Assembly: GCA_963555705.1 (NCBI GenBank)
Contig: OY743168.1
Coordinates: 26,027,128 to 26,091,127, forward strand
Length of the DNA stretch: 64,000 bases
DNA from: Ligustrum vulgare
Lineage: Eukaryota > Streptophyta > Magnoliopsida > Lamiales > Oleaceae
Direction of reading: 5' to 3'
Shown: positions 39,742-51,584 of the stretch, piece by piece
Layout: every line of letters starts with the position of its first letter
How positions within the stretch are numbered: the stretch's first letter is position 1
Notes under the pieces: generated by a model
The model's database searches: none
Seen by the model: only the letters and a program-made list of their open reading frames with translations
Told to the model about the DNA's origin: nothing
Program-made: the position numbers and the translations under genes

Positions 39742-40603
39742 TAGGGGTGAGCATCGGATGGTTGGATTTGGATATTTCAAGAACCAAAATTGTACCATAC
39801 TTTTTGATTCTTGTAAAATAAAACCATTCGACTCTATTGAATCGCAAGAACCAAATCAGAACCAAACCATTTGATTTTGGTCCAATTTTGATTTCAATTC
39901 GATTCTACAATAATAATTATTTTTTGGGGCTTTATCAAGGAGTATCGGACCTTGAAAAGCAAGCCAATAACCTGAAATAAACTTCTACTGAATATACCAA
40001 GATCAAGGATTTCGAAAATTATTTCACTCCGAAGAAAGTATAAAATTCTCCATGAAATAAAAGATATTCATAAATCAAAATAAGAAAACAAATGGCATGT
40101 AAGATTTTCCGAACATGGCAAAAAGCCATTTGAATAGTAATTTTGTGGGATGAATCATGAGTTTTAAATGATTATTATTAATTGTTTTATATCTGTATTT
40201 AAATATTTAATTAACTCCATCATGGTCATTTATAACTTCGCTTATTAATAAGTTAGTCTGATTCTATTTTCATTTACTAAGAATTTAAGTCCAAGTATGA
40301 AGTTAAAGGTTACAATGAGGTAAAGATGTAACAAGTTTCATAAAAAGAACTTAAATTATTTTTTCTTTATCCAAAAAAATTACAAAATCTTTTAATTTTT
40401 AATTTTAGGACAACCAATTAAAACCATAAAAAAAATAAGGATAAAAAACCTGGTTCTAATTTCGGTTTTCAATTCTAAAAATGGAACCAAGAACCAATCC
40501 AAAACCGATTTCCTATTTTATTTTTTTAAAACCATACAGTTTCGATTTTTTCGATTTGGATCCGATTCGATCATATCGGTTCCGATTTTTTTGCCTACTC
40601 CTA
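39742..40603. mobile_element. Non-autonomous hAT element with perfect target duplication
   Basis: The left end is TAGGGGTGAGCATCGGATGG; the reverse complement of the right end is TAGGAGTAGGCAAAAAAATC. The octamer atgaaaat flanks both sides (39734-39741 and 40604-40611). Subterminal sequence repeats AACCAAA/TTTGGTT and CGATT motifs. It is related to the remnant at 44843-45587. No coding capacity. Confidence 0.9.
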
Positions 40604-40969
40604 ATGAAAATGAAAAATGTTTTCATCATATTCTTCACTATTGGTGGTGTTTAATTGATTTTAATTTTTCTAGAAAAAATTTCAAGGTACACGTTTTATT
40701 AGTGTTTTGATTATTTCTATGAAGAATGTTTTTTTTAGATGAGAGGTGGTAATCGATTTTACACACCCATACAAGAATTTTAATGTGCCCACTGGTAGAC
40801 ACCTTAGAATACCCACACCCACAAGTGTTTTCCGCCTATTTGTTACAATCAATCTCCACACGCTATCATCCATCATATGACGGGTGGGTAGAAGTTAAGA
40901 TGTTCCCGGGGCACCTTAACTTTTCTACACACCCTTAATATTAAGCTTCTATTCAGCGGCTTATAGCCA

Positions 40970-41080
40970 ACGTTATTTATTAATTATTTGTATTTTCTAG
41001 GTATAATATGTGATTAAAAATGACAAAGAAAAATATGTATAATTAAAAAGTGATATTGAAAATTGTAATATGTTATAAAT
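40970..41080 (+). repeat. Dispersed AT-rich repeat, copy
   Basis: TTATTTGTATTTTCTAGGTA, TAATATGTGATTAAAAATGA, AAGAAAAATATGTATAATTA and AAAAGTGATATTGAAAATTG follow the family order. Confidence 0.5.
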
Positions 41081-41115
41081 ATTAATAATACTCTTACCGA
41101 AAATGGCTAAAGAAT

Positions 41116-41488
41116 TAGTGATGGCAACGGGGGCGGATCGAATATGATCGGATCAAACAATAAAAACTTCAGACCAGGTCAAATTCATATTAGAACAAAT
41201 ATTAAGAAATTTCCGTTAACGATAAACAAGTCAATATATAATTCAAAAAACAACTAATATAATATCCAATTCATACAACAAAATAATACATATATAGACA
41301 ATTAGAGATTTTGTACCAAATTCAATAAAAAAATTATATATTTTAAATTTAATAATTAATTATTCTACGAATTTTTTAATTTTTTAAAAAATAAAGCAAA
41401 TCGCGAATCAGATCACCTTGATACAAATTCAATCAATCAATCTACGAATCAGAATTTTCAGATCAATCGAATTTTTTTGCCATCTCCA
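41116..41488. mobile_element. Small hAT-type MITE
   Basis: The left end is TAGTGATGGCAACGGGGGCG; the reverse complement of the right end is TGGAGATGGCAAAAAAATTC, sharing 10 of the first 12 positions. Flanks taaagaat (41108-41115) and taaagaaa (41489-41496) match at 7 of 8. Inner motifs GATCGGATC/GATCAATCGA occur near both ends. No coding capacity. Confidence 0.75.
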
Positions 41489-41499
41489 TAAAGAAAGGT

Positions 41500-42240
41500 A
41501 GCTCCTTTCTAGAAAAGTGTGACGTTTTTTTATGGTGGCACACAGACTCCTAGGAAATTAAATAGCCCTAAAGCTTGATTTCCCTCTTGCAACTATCCTC
41601 TTGAATTTTTGTTTTTTGTATTCTTTATTATTGACTCAAGTAATTAAATCTTTTTGAACAATACCAAATACACACTTAAGTTTATGATGAACAATAATTG
41701 AATTATTGTTTTGATAATCAAGACAACCGGCTTAATGTCTTACCCCCAATTGACTATAGTACACCCCTAATTATAGCAAAAAATACATGATACAATGACT
41801 GTTTAACCCTTCCAATTATTACTTCTTCTTTGAAGTCTCATTTCCTTAAGGGAATAATACATGAATTAGACTTTTATATTACAACATTTCAAAACTATAA
41901 AAAAAGTTTAAAAACTCAAACTTCAAGTGTATATTATAAAACCCCACCCCCACCAAATTCTTACATAAACAGTTTGTGCCTCCCCTTCTCCTCCACCTCA
42001 TAGTCACCAACATCACCACCGACTTATTGTCACATCGTATCATCATGACATTTGACACATCGCCGCTACAACCATCATCTCTGATGCACCACCATGGTGC
42101 CATTTGAATATCATTGTTGCATCCATCACTCACTCCTTCACCCAAAAATCCACAAATTCAACCAATTAAACTATATAAAAAAAAGTATATTTTCAGAATT
42201 GAGAATAAAAAGAAGGAAAATAAGATCAAATCTAAACTAT
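41500..42240. other. Non-coding stretch
   Basis: No gene or element end seen. The reverse-strand open stretch at 41879-42145 has no recognisable content. Confidence 0.35.
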
Positions 42241-42259
42241 TAAATGTGACCATCTCTTT

Positions 42260-43015
42260 TAGACCTGCAACAGATTGAAATTGATACGTGCTGTGTGGAA
42301 TGTGACATGTGACTTGCAACATATAAATTGTGAACTATGTGACCTAACATGTTGTGATTGAATAATTGTGACCTGTGACAATGTAATGTGACATGTGAAC
42401 TTTGTTATGTGATTTGAATATGTGACATGTGACTGTGATTTAAACATATGATCCGAATATGTGACTTGTGACTTGAATATGCAACATGTGACTCGTGACT
42501 TAAACATGTGACATATGACTTGAATAAGAGACATGTTGTTTGAACATATGACCTAGAATTATGACACGTGGCTTCAATTTGTGACATGTAACCTGTAAGT
42601 GCAATGTGACTTTTTGTGACTTGAATATGTTACATGTGACCCGTGACTTACACGTATAACCTAAACATGTGACCTGAACACGTGACATGTAACTGGTGGT
42701 TTGAACATGTGACCCGAACATGTGACCTATGACTCGTATATGAGACTTCAGTGACTACAACACAAACAATCTTCATCTCACCACCTCTACCACCACATCA
42801 CCACCTCAGTGACCACAAACAAACAATATGTGAGTGTGACTTGTATGTAAGTCTGTGAACCCATCATCACCATCCCATGAAAATTGACATGTGACTTGAA
42901 TATGTTATCGTGACTCGTGATTTAAACTTGAACTCGTGACATGTGACTTGGACATGTGACCCGTGACTTGGACATGTGTGACTCGCATATTTGACCTTAA
43001 AGTGACATGTGACTA
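42260..43015 (+). repeat. Degenerate minisatellite of GTGACATGTGACTTGAATAT type
   Basis: For about 750 bases the sequence is a chain of variants of TGTGAC, ACATGTGAC and TTGAATATGTGAC, with periods near 10 and 20 bases. A T/C-rich non-repeat insert lies at about 42755-42830. Open frames on the - strand here, full of Ser, His, Val and Thr, are by-products of the repeat. Confidence 0.8.
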
Positions 43016-43700
43016 CCAAGCCAACACCACCATCGCCTCACACCAAACCACCACTATCCCACGACAACAATCGATCACTTGGGTCACCACTCACCACTAC
43101 CATACCACACGCACCCTCGAGTAATTCGATCCTCAGTAGCGATAACTTACCAGTATTGCTGCCTTATCAGTCATTTCCTTGGAACACACAGTCATTGCTT
43201 TACTAATATTGCTACCTCCCGTGGTAGCGCCATCAAAAGCTCTGCCAGTTTCTCTCATAATCGCCGAAGACCGACACACTTCAAGGCTCCTTACAAGGCT
43301 TGCCTTGTCCTCAAATTCCAAAACCTATAAATCCCACCTGCCGAAGGTAGTGGAGGAGGGAGTGGCGGAGTCCGAGGTGAATCAACAGCGATAGTGAGTA
43401 ATCAACGACAGCATTAGATTTGAGGGGAGAAGCATTTTTATCGTGTGATTTAGGTTAGAGGAATTTGCTGGGTCTGATAAATTTGGGGTAGGTAGGCATG
43501 GTAATTAGATTATATTGTTAATTAATATGAATTAACACCTGATTTATGTACTAAAAACTTAAAAACCTGTTTTATGAATTGTTACATACATAAACCTCCT
43601 ATGGTGTAATTACCACTTTCTGTAATCTTTTCAGTTGTTCTAAATATTCTCTATATTTGGATAATTTTTATTTATTACACAACATTGTCTTTGTTCTTTA
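43016..43700. other. Non-coding stretch after the minisatellite
   Basis: CCACCA-rich sequence for about 100 bases, then overlapping open frames at 43009-43394 on both strands, without recognisable domains. AT-rich DNA follows. No gene supported. Confidence 0.35.
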
Positions 43701-43719
43701 ACGTAATAATTACAATTTA

Positions 43720-43860
43720 TAAATTAATTTATAAATAACACAATTTCTCAAACCACTTTTTAAACACAAACATTTTTCTCTATTCACATTTCAATCACAT
43801 ATTTTACATCAAAAATATAAATAAATCAATTTATGATTACTACAGTGTTACCGAACAGAG
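43720..43860 (-). repeat. Dispersed AT-rich repeat, reverse copy
   Basis: Contains ACAATTTCTCAAACCACTTT, AACACAAACATTTTTCTCT and TCAATCACATATTTTACATC, the family landmarks in reverse, and ends at ttaccgaacagagcact. Confidence 0.5.
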
Positions 43861-44286
43861 CACTGAAGAAGGTCATCAACTTTTTCCATTGCACATTTAT
43901 GGCCTCAATTTTTGTTTTGGGTCGTACTCTTAATAACTTATCATCAACTTTTTCATTAATTAATATCTACTATCATGCTAGCGTGGTTCAGAGTGAGTAA
44001 AAATATTTTGTCGAGCTTTTGCATTTGTTATTTTCTTTGCTTTTGTATGAACATGAGAGGCAAATAAGTCTTTTGTGTTCTCATAATAATTTTTTGACGA
44101 AAATATCATTAGAGACACGATGTGCTAATTATTAAAAGTTTGAGGATAGGAATATAGTGAAAAAAATTAAGAAGTTGAAAACAAACGTGAATCAATGAGA
44201 AGAGGTTGATAGCCTTCAATGCAATTAAAAAATTTTAGGGGAAAAATGTTGTGATTTCAATATAATCAACATTTCGTTTGGTAAAG

Positions 44287-44290
<4 letters not shown>

Positions 44291-44343
<53 letters not shown>
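44291..44343. repeat. (TA)n microsatellite
   Basis: About 53 bases of pure TA. Confidence 0.9.
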
Positions 44344-44346
<3 letters not shown>

Positions 44347-44349
44347 GGA

Positions 44350-44465
44350 GGATGTTATGTTTTTGAGATAAAATATGTGGTTGATAAATTGTTTGAAGAA
44401 ATATGTTGAAAAGTGATTTGAGAAAATATATTGTTTATAAACTTTTTTTTATAAACCATTTACCA
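44350..44465 (+). repeat. Dispersed AT-rich repeat, copy
   Basis: ATGTTTTTGAGATAAAATAT, GTGGTTGATAAATTG, GTTGAAAAGTGATTTGAG and a final TTATAAAC stretch, ending at accaaacaagg. Confidence 0.5.
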
Positions 44466-44842
44466 AACAAGGATAATAATATTATTGTGCAGTCTAATGA
44501 TAGAGAATGCTATAGTCTCTTGGCGAAACTAAACTAGCATATTTTTAGGAAAATGCTATTTGAATCGAAAAGTGTGATTGAAAATGTGATCCAATTTTTT
44601 AGGGTTGTTGATTTTGGAATTAATGTGATGAGTAAATAACTAGATTGATGCTATGTGTACAAGTGTAAAACCTTATGTCAAAGTTTATGCCCCAGTAGCG
44701 TGACTCTATTTTTCAAAATATCTTTAACCCTTTTTTTTGGGATTAAAATTTGATTTTAACTCCTTTCCAAAAAAAAAAAAAAAAATGATTTTAACCTGAA
44801 GTCAACATAAAAAATGAATCTTAATCACATATTTTGCAAGAG

Positions 44843-45587
44843 AAGAACCGAACCAAAACTAAACCGTTCGGTTCTTTTGATTTTGGTTCCGATTTCCTAA
44901 ACTAAAATTTTCAAACTTAAGCAATGAAGTCATGGTAGATTTCGGATAATAAGAGTCGTAAGATGGTAAGGTCATCAACCTTAATCAAAAGGCAAATACA
45001 ACACTCCAAATTCTTGACATCAAAATATGCACTCCCTTCCAGACAATAACATATATCCTCATCCGCGTGTATATGCTCCTTTTAAAAATTCTTCAATTTC
45101 TGCTCGTAGTTCCCGACCTTTTCAGGGAACAGTTGTACAAGTCCAGCAAATCCTTGAAAACAAGATAACAATTAATTGTAAGATGAAGAGTGAATATTTA
45201 TTGTTTATTAATTCTTGAAGAACTGACGACTGAAGGCTTGAAGCTGAATGACATAACCAGTGAAAGAAAAATGATTTTTGATCTATGATTTTTTGTTTAT
45301 TACTTGTTTTGCTTATATTTATTGTAATTTTGAATGAGTTAATAATTGTTGGGTAATTGATGTTGACTAATGGATCGGATAACATGCATTAAGATTAAGA
45401 ATTGATGATTTTGTATTATTTTTTAAATCTAAATTTTTTTTAAAAAAAAATAAAAAAATTCATGTTTTCTTCTAGTTCTTGGTTTTGGTTTTGATTCTGA
45501 ACCAAGAACAGTTTAAAATATTGATAGAACCAAACCAAGACCAAACCGAACCGAACCGCTGGTTCTAGTTCTTTTGCCTAGACCTAA
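44843..45587. mobile_element. Remnant of a hAT-type MITE
   Basis: The right end, read backwards, is TAGGTCTAGGCAAAAGAACT, a hAT-type terminus, followed by AACCGAACC-type motifs. At the left, GAAGAACCGAACCAAAACTA mirrors them, but the first bases have changed. The family resembles the element at 39742. No target duplication is readable, so the left edge is approximate. Confidence 0.55.
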
Positions 45588-45838
45588 TTAAAAATTTGAT
45601 TTTAATCTGTACCAAACAGGATAACCTAAACAAATAGAAGCCTCATTTTTAATTATTTCTAAAATATGTGATCCTACTACTACTTATTATCTGATTGGTA
45701 AACTTTTTATTATAAACAAGTTCATAAAGGGCTATTTTAGACTATGTATTATTTTCTCCTCTCTTTCTTGTTCGTTTTTATTATTGTGTACACCTTAAAG
45801 GGCAATTTTAAACTATTTTATAATTTTTATTTAACTAA
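45588..45838. other. Spacer before the LTR retrotransposon
   Basis: AT-rich; nothing recognisable. Confidence 0.35.
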
Positions 45839-45843
45839 TGAAT

Positions 45844-46442
45844 TATTAATATGTAATCCTCAAATTGGAACATTTCATACTTGGAGGGCCTAATTAGCAA
45901 TCAGCTTAAAGTTGGAGGACTTAAAAGTGCAATTATTGTTATTATGCTTTTATTGTAGATCATTGATCAAGATCCTATGGTTAGGATTAAGTTGGCAATT
46001 AATATATTCTTGACTTGATTTCATTTGGCATAATGGAATGGAATAGAATAGATTAGCTCTCTCCCTCTCATCTCTTGTGAAATCCACCTGAGTACTTGCA
46101 CCATGTAGAAAAATACTTTGTAGTATAATTGAGTCCTTGTATAGGCTAAATGGAAGTGCTATTGTGTAGTATGATGGTGCAGTGATATTGTAGAGAATAG
46201 GGGTTGTGATTTTGTAATTCCCCGTGAAGGAATTGGCGCACGGTTTGTGTGCGGGAATCTTGTAAAGAACTTCCATTGGAATTACCTAGTGGAAAGGGCT
46301 CGATCCAGAGCCCCCAGATGTGGGTGCGATTGGCACTGAACTGGGTCAGCAAGATTGTGTTCTTTGTTCTTGTTGCGTTTTCTTGATTATTATTATATGT
46401 TATCCGTGATAATCACAAAATTGGGACGCGAAATTCCAAACA
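45844..46442 (+). repeat. 5' LTR
   Basis: Starts TATTAATATG and ends with CA, giving TA...CA termini where TG...CA is usual. It aligns end to end with 50980-51579. Confidence 0.85.
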
Positions 46443-46444
46443 AC

Positions 46445-46456
46445 TGGTATCAGAGC
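46445..46456 (+). promoter_or_regulatory. Primer-binding site, initiator tRNA-Met
   Basis: TGGTATCAGAGC stands two bases after the 5' LTR and is complementary to the 3' end of plant initiator tRNA-Met, the usual copia primer. Confidence 0.9.
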
Positions 46457-46489
46457 TTTGCGTGAGGATCAAGGGCTCGGTGAATTTTT

Positions 46490-46804
46490 GTGGTTGGAGT
46501 GAAGCAAAAATTGTGGAAATCAAGAAATCGGCGGAAAAGAATGTGGCCGGATGAAGAAGAAAACTTTCCTAGAAGGGAAAGTAATAGCAAGTGGCATGAT
46601 GAAGAAAACTTTCCTAGAAGGGAAAGTAATAACAAGTGGCATGATAATTTCAAAGGCATTCTTGCACAAAATGAAGAAGTAAAAACTTTCCTTAAAGGGA
46701 AAGTAGGAAACGTGTTCAAAAATAAAAAAAAAATTGGCCGGATGAAAGAAATCAAAAACAAAAAAAGGAACGAAGTTGGAAAAAGGTTCAAGACTTTCCA
46801 GTAG
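46490..46804 (+). other. Open frame with a 15-residue internal repeat, role unknown
   Basis: A 104-codon frame of very basic composition in the leader of the retrotransposon. It contains two tandem copies of DEENFPRRESN-x-KWH (about 46548-46640), produced by a 45-bp in-frame duplication, and a third related trace further on. No Gag signature is present. The 45-bp period keeps the frame open, but nothing else shows that it is translated. Confidence 0.35.
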
Positions 46805-47906
46805 GAGAAATTGCCATAATTAAAAACTTTCCACAAAGGGAAATTGCAACAAATTCGGTGGAAGTAAGAGGCTTGGCTGGAAGAAGAACCTGGACAGCAA
46901 CCGGTGGCGACATACATAGTATCTGGCCGGAAAAATCAAAAGTGAAACCGGAAGAGTTCAAGATTTTCACTTGGGGAAGGCAGTAATCGACTGGAACTAG
47001 GAATATTTAAAGAACTTTATTACTGATTTAGGCTTGAGTTCCGGTGGTGGTGTTAGGATGCAGTCAACGGGCGGGAAGTGAAAAAACCAAGATTCTGACC
47101 GGAAATTCCAAAAGAAAGGTAGAAGCTGTCACCGATCGAAAGACTTAAGAATCTGACCGATCGACATGCAAGAGGCTGCAGACGGCGGAGGAGAATGTTT
47201 TTTAGAGTTTTCTTGACCGAAACTTTCAATCAGAAAATATTTTGACCAACCAAAGCAAGAAACCGAGCAATGACCGAAGGCGGGAGTGAAGTTCCGACCG
47301 AAAGTTTCTGCCATTTTTCAAAATCATATCTCCGGCCAGCCATCTGGTGAGTTAATACCATCAATAGAACCACGACATCAAGGAGATTGTTCGACCGGGC
47401 TTTGGGCAGAAAACAGCGGCTGGACGACGGGGATTTTTACCGAAAAATCAAAGGTGAAACCGGAACTTCAAATTCAAATTCCTGCCGGTAGGAAATTCAG
47501 ATCAAGAAACGGTTACCACCATTGGCATCACGAGGCAAAGGAGCACCTTCTACTGAATTCTTGGATTTTCTAGTGTGGAGCAGGGGAGGCCGGTAGGGGC
47601 GCCGGCGGTGGTCCGACGAGCTCATTTTGGACAGTTTCATCATCTCGACCTACTGAGTCCATTTCCGAAGTTAGTTTTGCAAGATTCCAAACGCATAATA
47701 CGAACACATTGTTCGCTCGGTGATATCCCTAAACTTTATCTTCTTTTATTTCTTTACCTTGTTGGTAGCAATTTGTTTAGGTTAATTATTTTTTGAAAAT
47801 TAGTCATCTTGTCGGTAGCAACTTGTTTTGTTGAGTCGTGTTCGATATTGATCTGTTATTGTTGCTTCTTGGACCTGTTAATTGTTTGATTGGATTAGAT
47901 AGGTAG

Positions 47907-48105
47907 TGACGAGGTTAGTGTTTCTAGTTGGTACGATCAATGGTGGTTGATAACTAGATTAGATACAAGTTTTCATTTAAATAGGTCATTAAATGGAGTG
48001 ACGAGGTTAGTATTTATAATTGGTATGTTATTTCTATTGATCGGATCAGTGGTAATAAATAACTAGACTAGATACAAGTTTCCATTTAAATAAGTTACTA
48101 GCCAT
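47907..48105 (+). repeat. Two-copy direct repeat inside the retrotransposon
   Basis: Segments starting gtgacgaggttagtgtttct (about 47907) and gtgacgaggttagtatttat (about 47999) each end in agatacaagtttycatttaa. Confidence 0.7.
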
Positions 48106-48360
48106 ATATGTTGATCTAATGCTTTATCAAACGTGAAATAAGTGTCTCTCTCCAAGTTTGGGTATCCAATGGTATTAAATCTTTACTAGAAATAGTAGTG
48201 AGATTATGGTAAATCTTGACTTAAAATAGTAGTGAGATTTGGGAGAGAGTTCTGGACTTATTTGTTGTTGTTTTGGTCACTTTATATGATTGTTATAAAA
48301 AGAAGCATGCACAATAAATAGATAGAGAGAGATGAGGAGTATGTTGTATCTTGTTCTAAT

Positions 48361-48954
48361 TTGGACCCGAATGAGGATTATGTATTATTAAATCCTGTTG
48401 ACTCCTGTGATATAAATTTAATTGTGAAATCTCATATGCATGAATGGCTACTTGATTTAGCGCATATTTTCATGTTGCATCCCATATTGATTTGTTCAAC
48501 AATTTGCATGAACATGACTTTGATCACGTTGTGTTGTGTAATGATATTGCATGCAAGAGTGTTGAGATATGTGATATTTCTGTTAAATTTGATGGGAGCT
48601 GTGTGCTCATTATTGAGTGGAGTTAGATATATTCATGAGACGAATATGAATTTGATATGGGGGTCAATTAGAAAAGTGGGGCTGACTGATAAAATTGAGC
48701 ATGAGCTCATGAAAATTATTAAAAGTGTTCTTGTAACTTGTAAGAGAGTTACAAGAGATGGTGTATGTGTTACCACTGTTTATGTGATTAGAGGTGTTGA
48801 TTCCTCAGTTTCGTTTACCAACACAAATGACATATATGAGTTGCACACTACGGATGCACGGATGAATGATAAGAAGCTTCTTGATGATATAGGTGCTGTT
48901 GTAGGAGATCGTGGGTTTTATGTACCTTATGTGATAAATGCGAGTTATATGTAG
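48361..48954 (+). other. 197-codon open frame, probably not a gene
   Basis: The longest open frame of the retrotransposon interior. Its first half is hydrophobic and Met/Leu/Cys-rich, the second half ordinary. It matches no gag, pol or envelope pattern and no family I recognise. The first codon shown is a TTG; the first ATG comes later (M at about 48436). The T-rich, A-poor strand composition alone can keep such a frame open. I list it because of its length and give it little weight. Confidence 0.2.
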
Positions 48955-49571
48955 ACTGTATGTCTTATATGCATTTATGTGGTCATTGTATGTGTGGTAA
49001 GTTTCATAAAAGCGTGCTTGGAAATGAATATATGTCGAATTTGCTTTTATGTGATCGTCGTGCGCTTGGTAAGCAACGTCATGTTTCTTTTTCTTCAAGT
49101 TTGTGATACTACTCATGATATATTGCATAATAAATGTGTTGATCATTTTATGTTGTAGACTTTTTACTATGCTTATAGTTTCACCATTTGAGAATGGGGG
49201 GAAATATTGAGCCTATGGCTAGATATGTGTTTCTAGGATGTTTTTCGGAGGATTGATGATTATAGGTTATCGTGTAGAAGCCAAAATGGTGGTTAGATCA
49301 TGGAGTAGTGTGGTCACGGTTAATGAGGCTAATGTGTCATGTTCAGAACATGGATTTTTTAGTGCAATTGAGAGAAAAACAACAAGGTAGTGCTAGTTAT
49401 CTGTTGCATGTGGAGTTGGTTATAGTGATAGTACTATCCCTAGGCCTAGGGTACTCAGAGTGAGGTGAAGACTCCAATATTCACCTTCCTGAAGATTAAA
49501 AGAGAGTGATGATAGAATGATATGGATACACTAGTTATAACCTATTCTTGGGTTGACTAGTTGTTGACTAG

Positions 49572-49655
49572 ATTGATAGAGTGATGAGACTCTATGAGGA
49601 TGAACAATTGATAGAGTGATGAGACTCTATGAGAATGAACAATCGATAGAGTGGA
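49572..49655 (+). repeat. Tandem 42-bp repeat
   Basis: ttgatagagtgatgagactc followed by tatgaggatgaacaa occurs twice with one change and starts a third time. Confidence 0.75.
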
Positions 49656-50979
49656 TGGAGCAATGGATAGAGATGTATTCTCTTGTTTTGAATCAAAAGG
49701 AGATATACCATTGAGAATGACTTTTCTTAGATTACTAGACTAGATATAGGGGTACACACATAGATTGAGGTGAATGTTATATGAAAACTTTTGTTGGTAG
49801 TTTAGTTGGTTGCGACAACTTAAACAACCTGATGTGGAATTACATTTTTTATAAAAGTTTTCTTTTATGTTTCAACCAGTTGGTTTTTTGGTGATAATAA
49901 AAACTTGTGCACGTGTGTTTTATCTTGAAAGGTTATAGTATGGCTTAAATATTACCTAGTTGTGGTATATATTATTTGATTCAGTTCATGTTATAATAAA
50001 TTGATGATATTACTCTTGATTGATTCATTGTCGACAATTATAAATGGAAAGTATTGAAATGTTTAAGTTGGATTTGAGGGAATATTGTGATGAGTCTTAT
50101 GTGTATGTGTTATACATAATGTGATAGTGTGAGGATTTATATATGTATGCTATGTTGGGGATATTGGTAATTGGATGATGATTTTCCTCCTATGTATTTT
50201 CACCTTGTGTGATGGTTATGTGAGATGCATATCACATGTTTTTGCACATAGTTCTATTATCCATGATTGAGTTTAAGTATATTGACATCATATGATTCAT
50301 TAAATGATCTTTGATTTTTAATTTTCTTCTTTAAACATTGTGGTTTTATTGGTGATATGATTATATATTTTGACTGTTAGCATGATATATTTTTTTGGAA
50401 AAATCCAGTTTTTCACGGTTGCACTACATATAGAAATTATATATTGCATTTTACTTGAGGTGTCACATGGTGTTGTAAAGCCTGAATGATTGTTGTTATC
50501 ACATTTCCTTAGATATGGTACTAGAGTCATGGCATGGTAAAATTCAAGAGTTCATTTTATACACAACGCCCACGTTTTTGTTCATATTTCCCTCTCTGTT
50601 TTAGCGATTCTTGGATTCTTGCAGCCATGTATAATCACTTGTAGTATAATCTGGGCCATAGTGTAGGCTAGATTGACAATACTACTGTATAGTGTTTAGC
50701 GCGGTTTTAGTCATTGTTGAGAAGGGTCGGATTTTGGTTCCTTCAGAAGGAACGGTGGGTGCGCAAGTTTGAAGTTTGTGGTTAGATTGTTGTACTCTTG
50801 AACATTGGTAAAAAGAGGTGAAGTCCAATGTTATTGGATTCTATGTTGAGTTGTGACTAATTTCATTTACTTTCATTTGCAGGTATCGGGAAATGATGAT
50901 GATGATGATCGAGTTCACCCACTTAGCCTATAGCAATCAAGAGAGTTAGAGATTGGAATTTGGAGATCAAGGTGAAGTC

Positions 50980-51579
50980 TATTAATATGTGATCCCAAAA
51001 TTGAAACATTTCATACTTGAATGACCTAATTAGAAACCAGCTTAAAGTTGGAGGACTTAAATGTGCAATTATTGTTATTATGCTTTTATTGTGGACCATT
51101 GATCAAGATCCTATGGTTAGGATTAAGTTGGCAATTAATATATTCTTGACTTGGGTTCATTTGGCATAATGGAATGGAATAGAATAGATTAGCCCTCTCC
51201 CTCTCCTCTCTTGGGAAATCCACCCGAGTTCTTGCACCATGTAGAAAAATACTTTGTAGCATAATTGAATCCTTGTATAGGCTAAATGGAAGTGCTATTG
51301 TGTAGTATGATTGTGCGATGATATCGTAGAGAATAGGAGTTGTGATTTGACAATTCCTCGTGAAGGAATTGGCACACGATTTGTGTCCGGAAATTTTGTA
51401 AAGAACTTTCATTGGAATTAGCTAGTGGAATGGGCTCGATCCGGAACCCCCCAGATGTAGGTGCGATTAGCACTGAACTGGGTCACCAAGATTGTGTTCT
51501 TTGTTCTTGTTACTTTTTCTTGATTATTATTATATGTTATCTGCGATAATCACAAAATTGGGACACGAAATTCCGAACA
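50980..51579 (+). repeat. 3' LTR
   Basis: Partner of 45844-46442. It is preceded by a purine-rich tract (ggagatcaaggtgaag) suited to be the plus-strand primer. Confidence 0.85.
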
Positions 51580-51584
51580 TGAAG

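Larger units (their letters stand above)
45844..51579 (+). mobile_element. Non-autonomous LTR retrotransposon with TA...CA ends
   Basis: Two LTRs of about 600 bp (45844-46442 and 50980-51579) flank a 4.5-kb interior. Homology between the LTRs starts exactly at TATTAATATG and ends at CCAAACA/CCGAACA. The outside pentamers are tgaat (45839-45843) and tgaag (51580-51584), 4 of 5 matching. A primer-binding site for initiator tRNA-Met follows the left LTR, as in Ty1/copia. The interior shows no gag, protease, integrase or RT, so it depended on another element. LTR divergence is near 9% over the first 130 bases, so the insertion is old. Confidence 0.85.

Noticed and set aside
42259..42721. Three overlapping - strand open frames rich in Ser, His and Val
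   Set aside because: They follow directly from the TGTGAC repeat, which has no stop in those frames.
42260..43015. CRISPR-like appearance of the repeat array
   Set aside because: The units are variable, have no regular unique spacers, and the DNA is plant nuclear.
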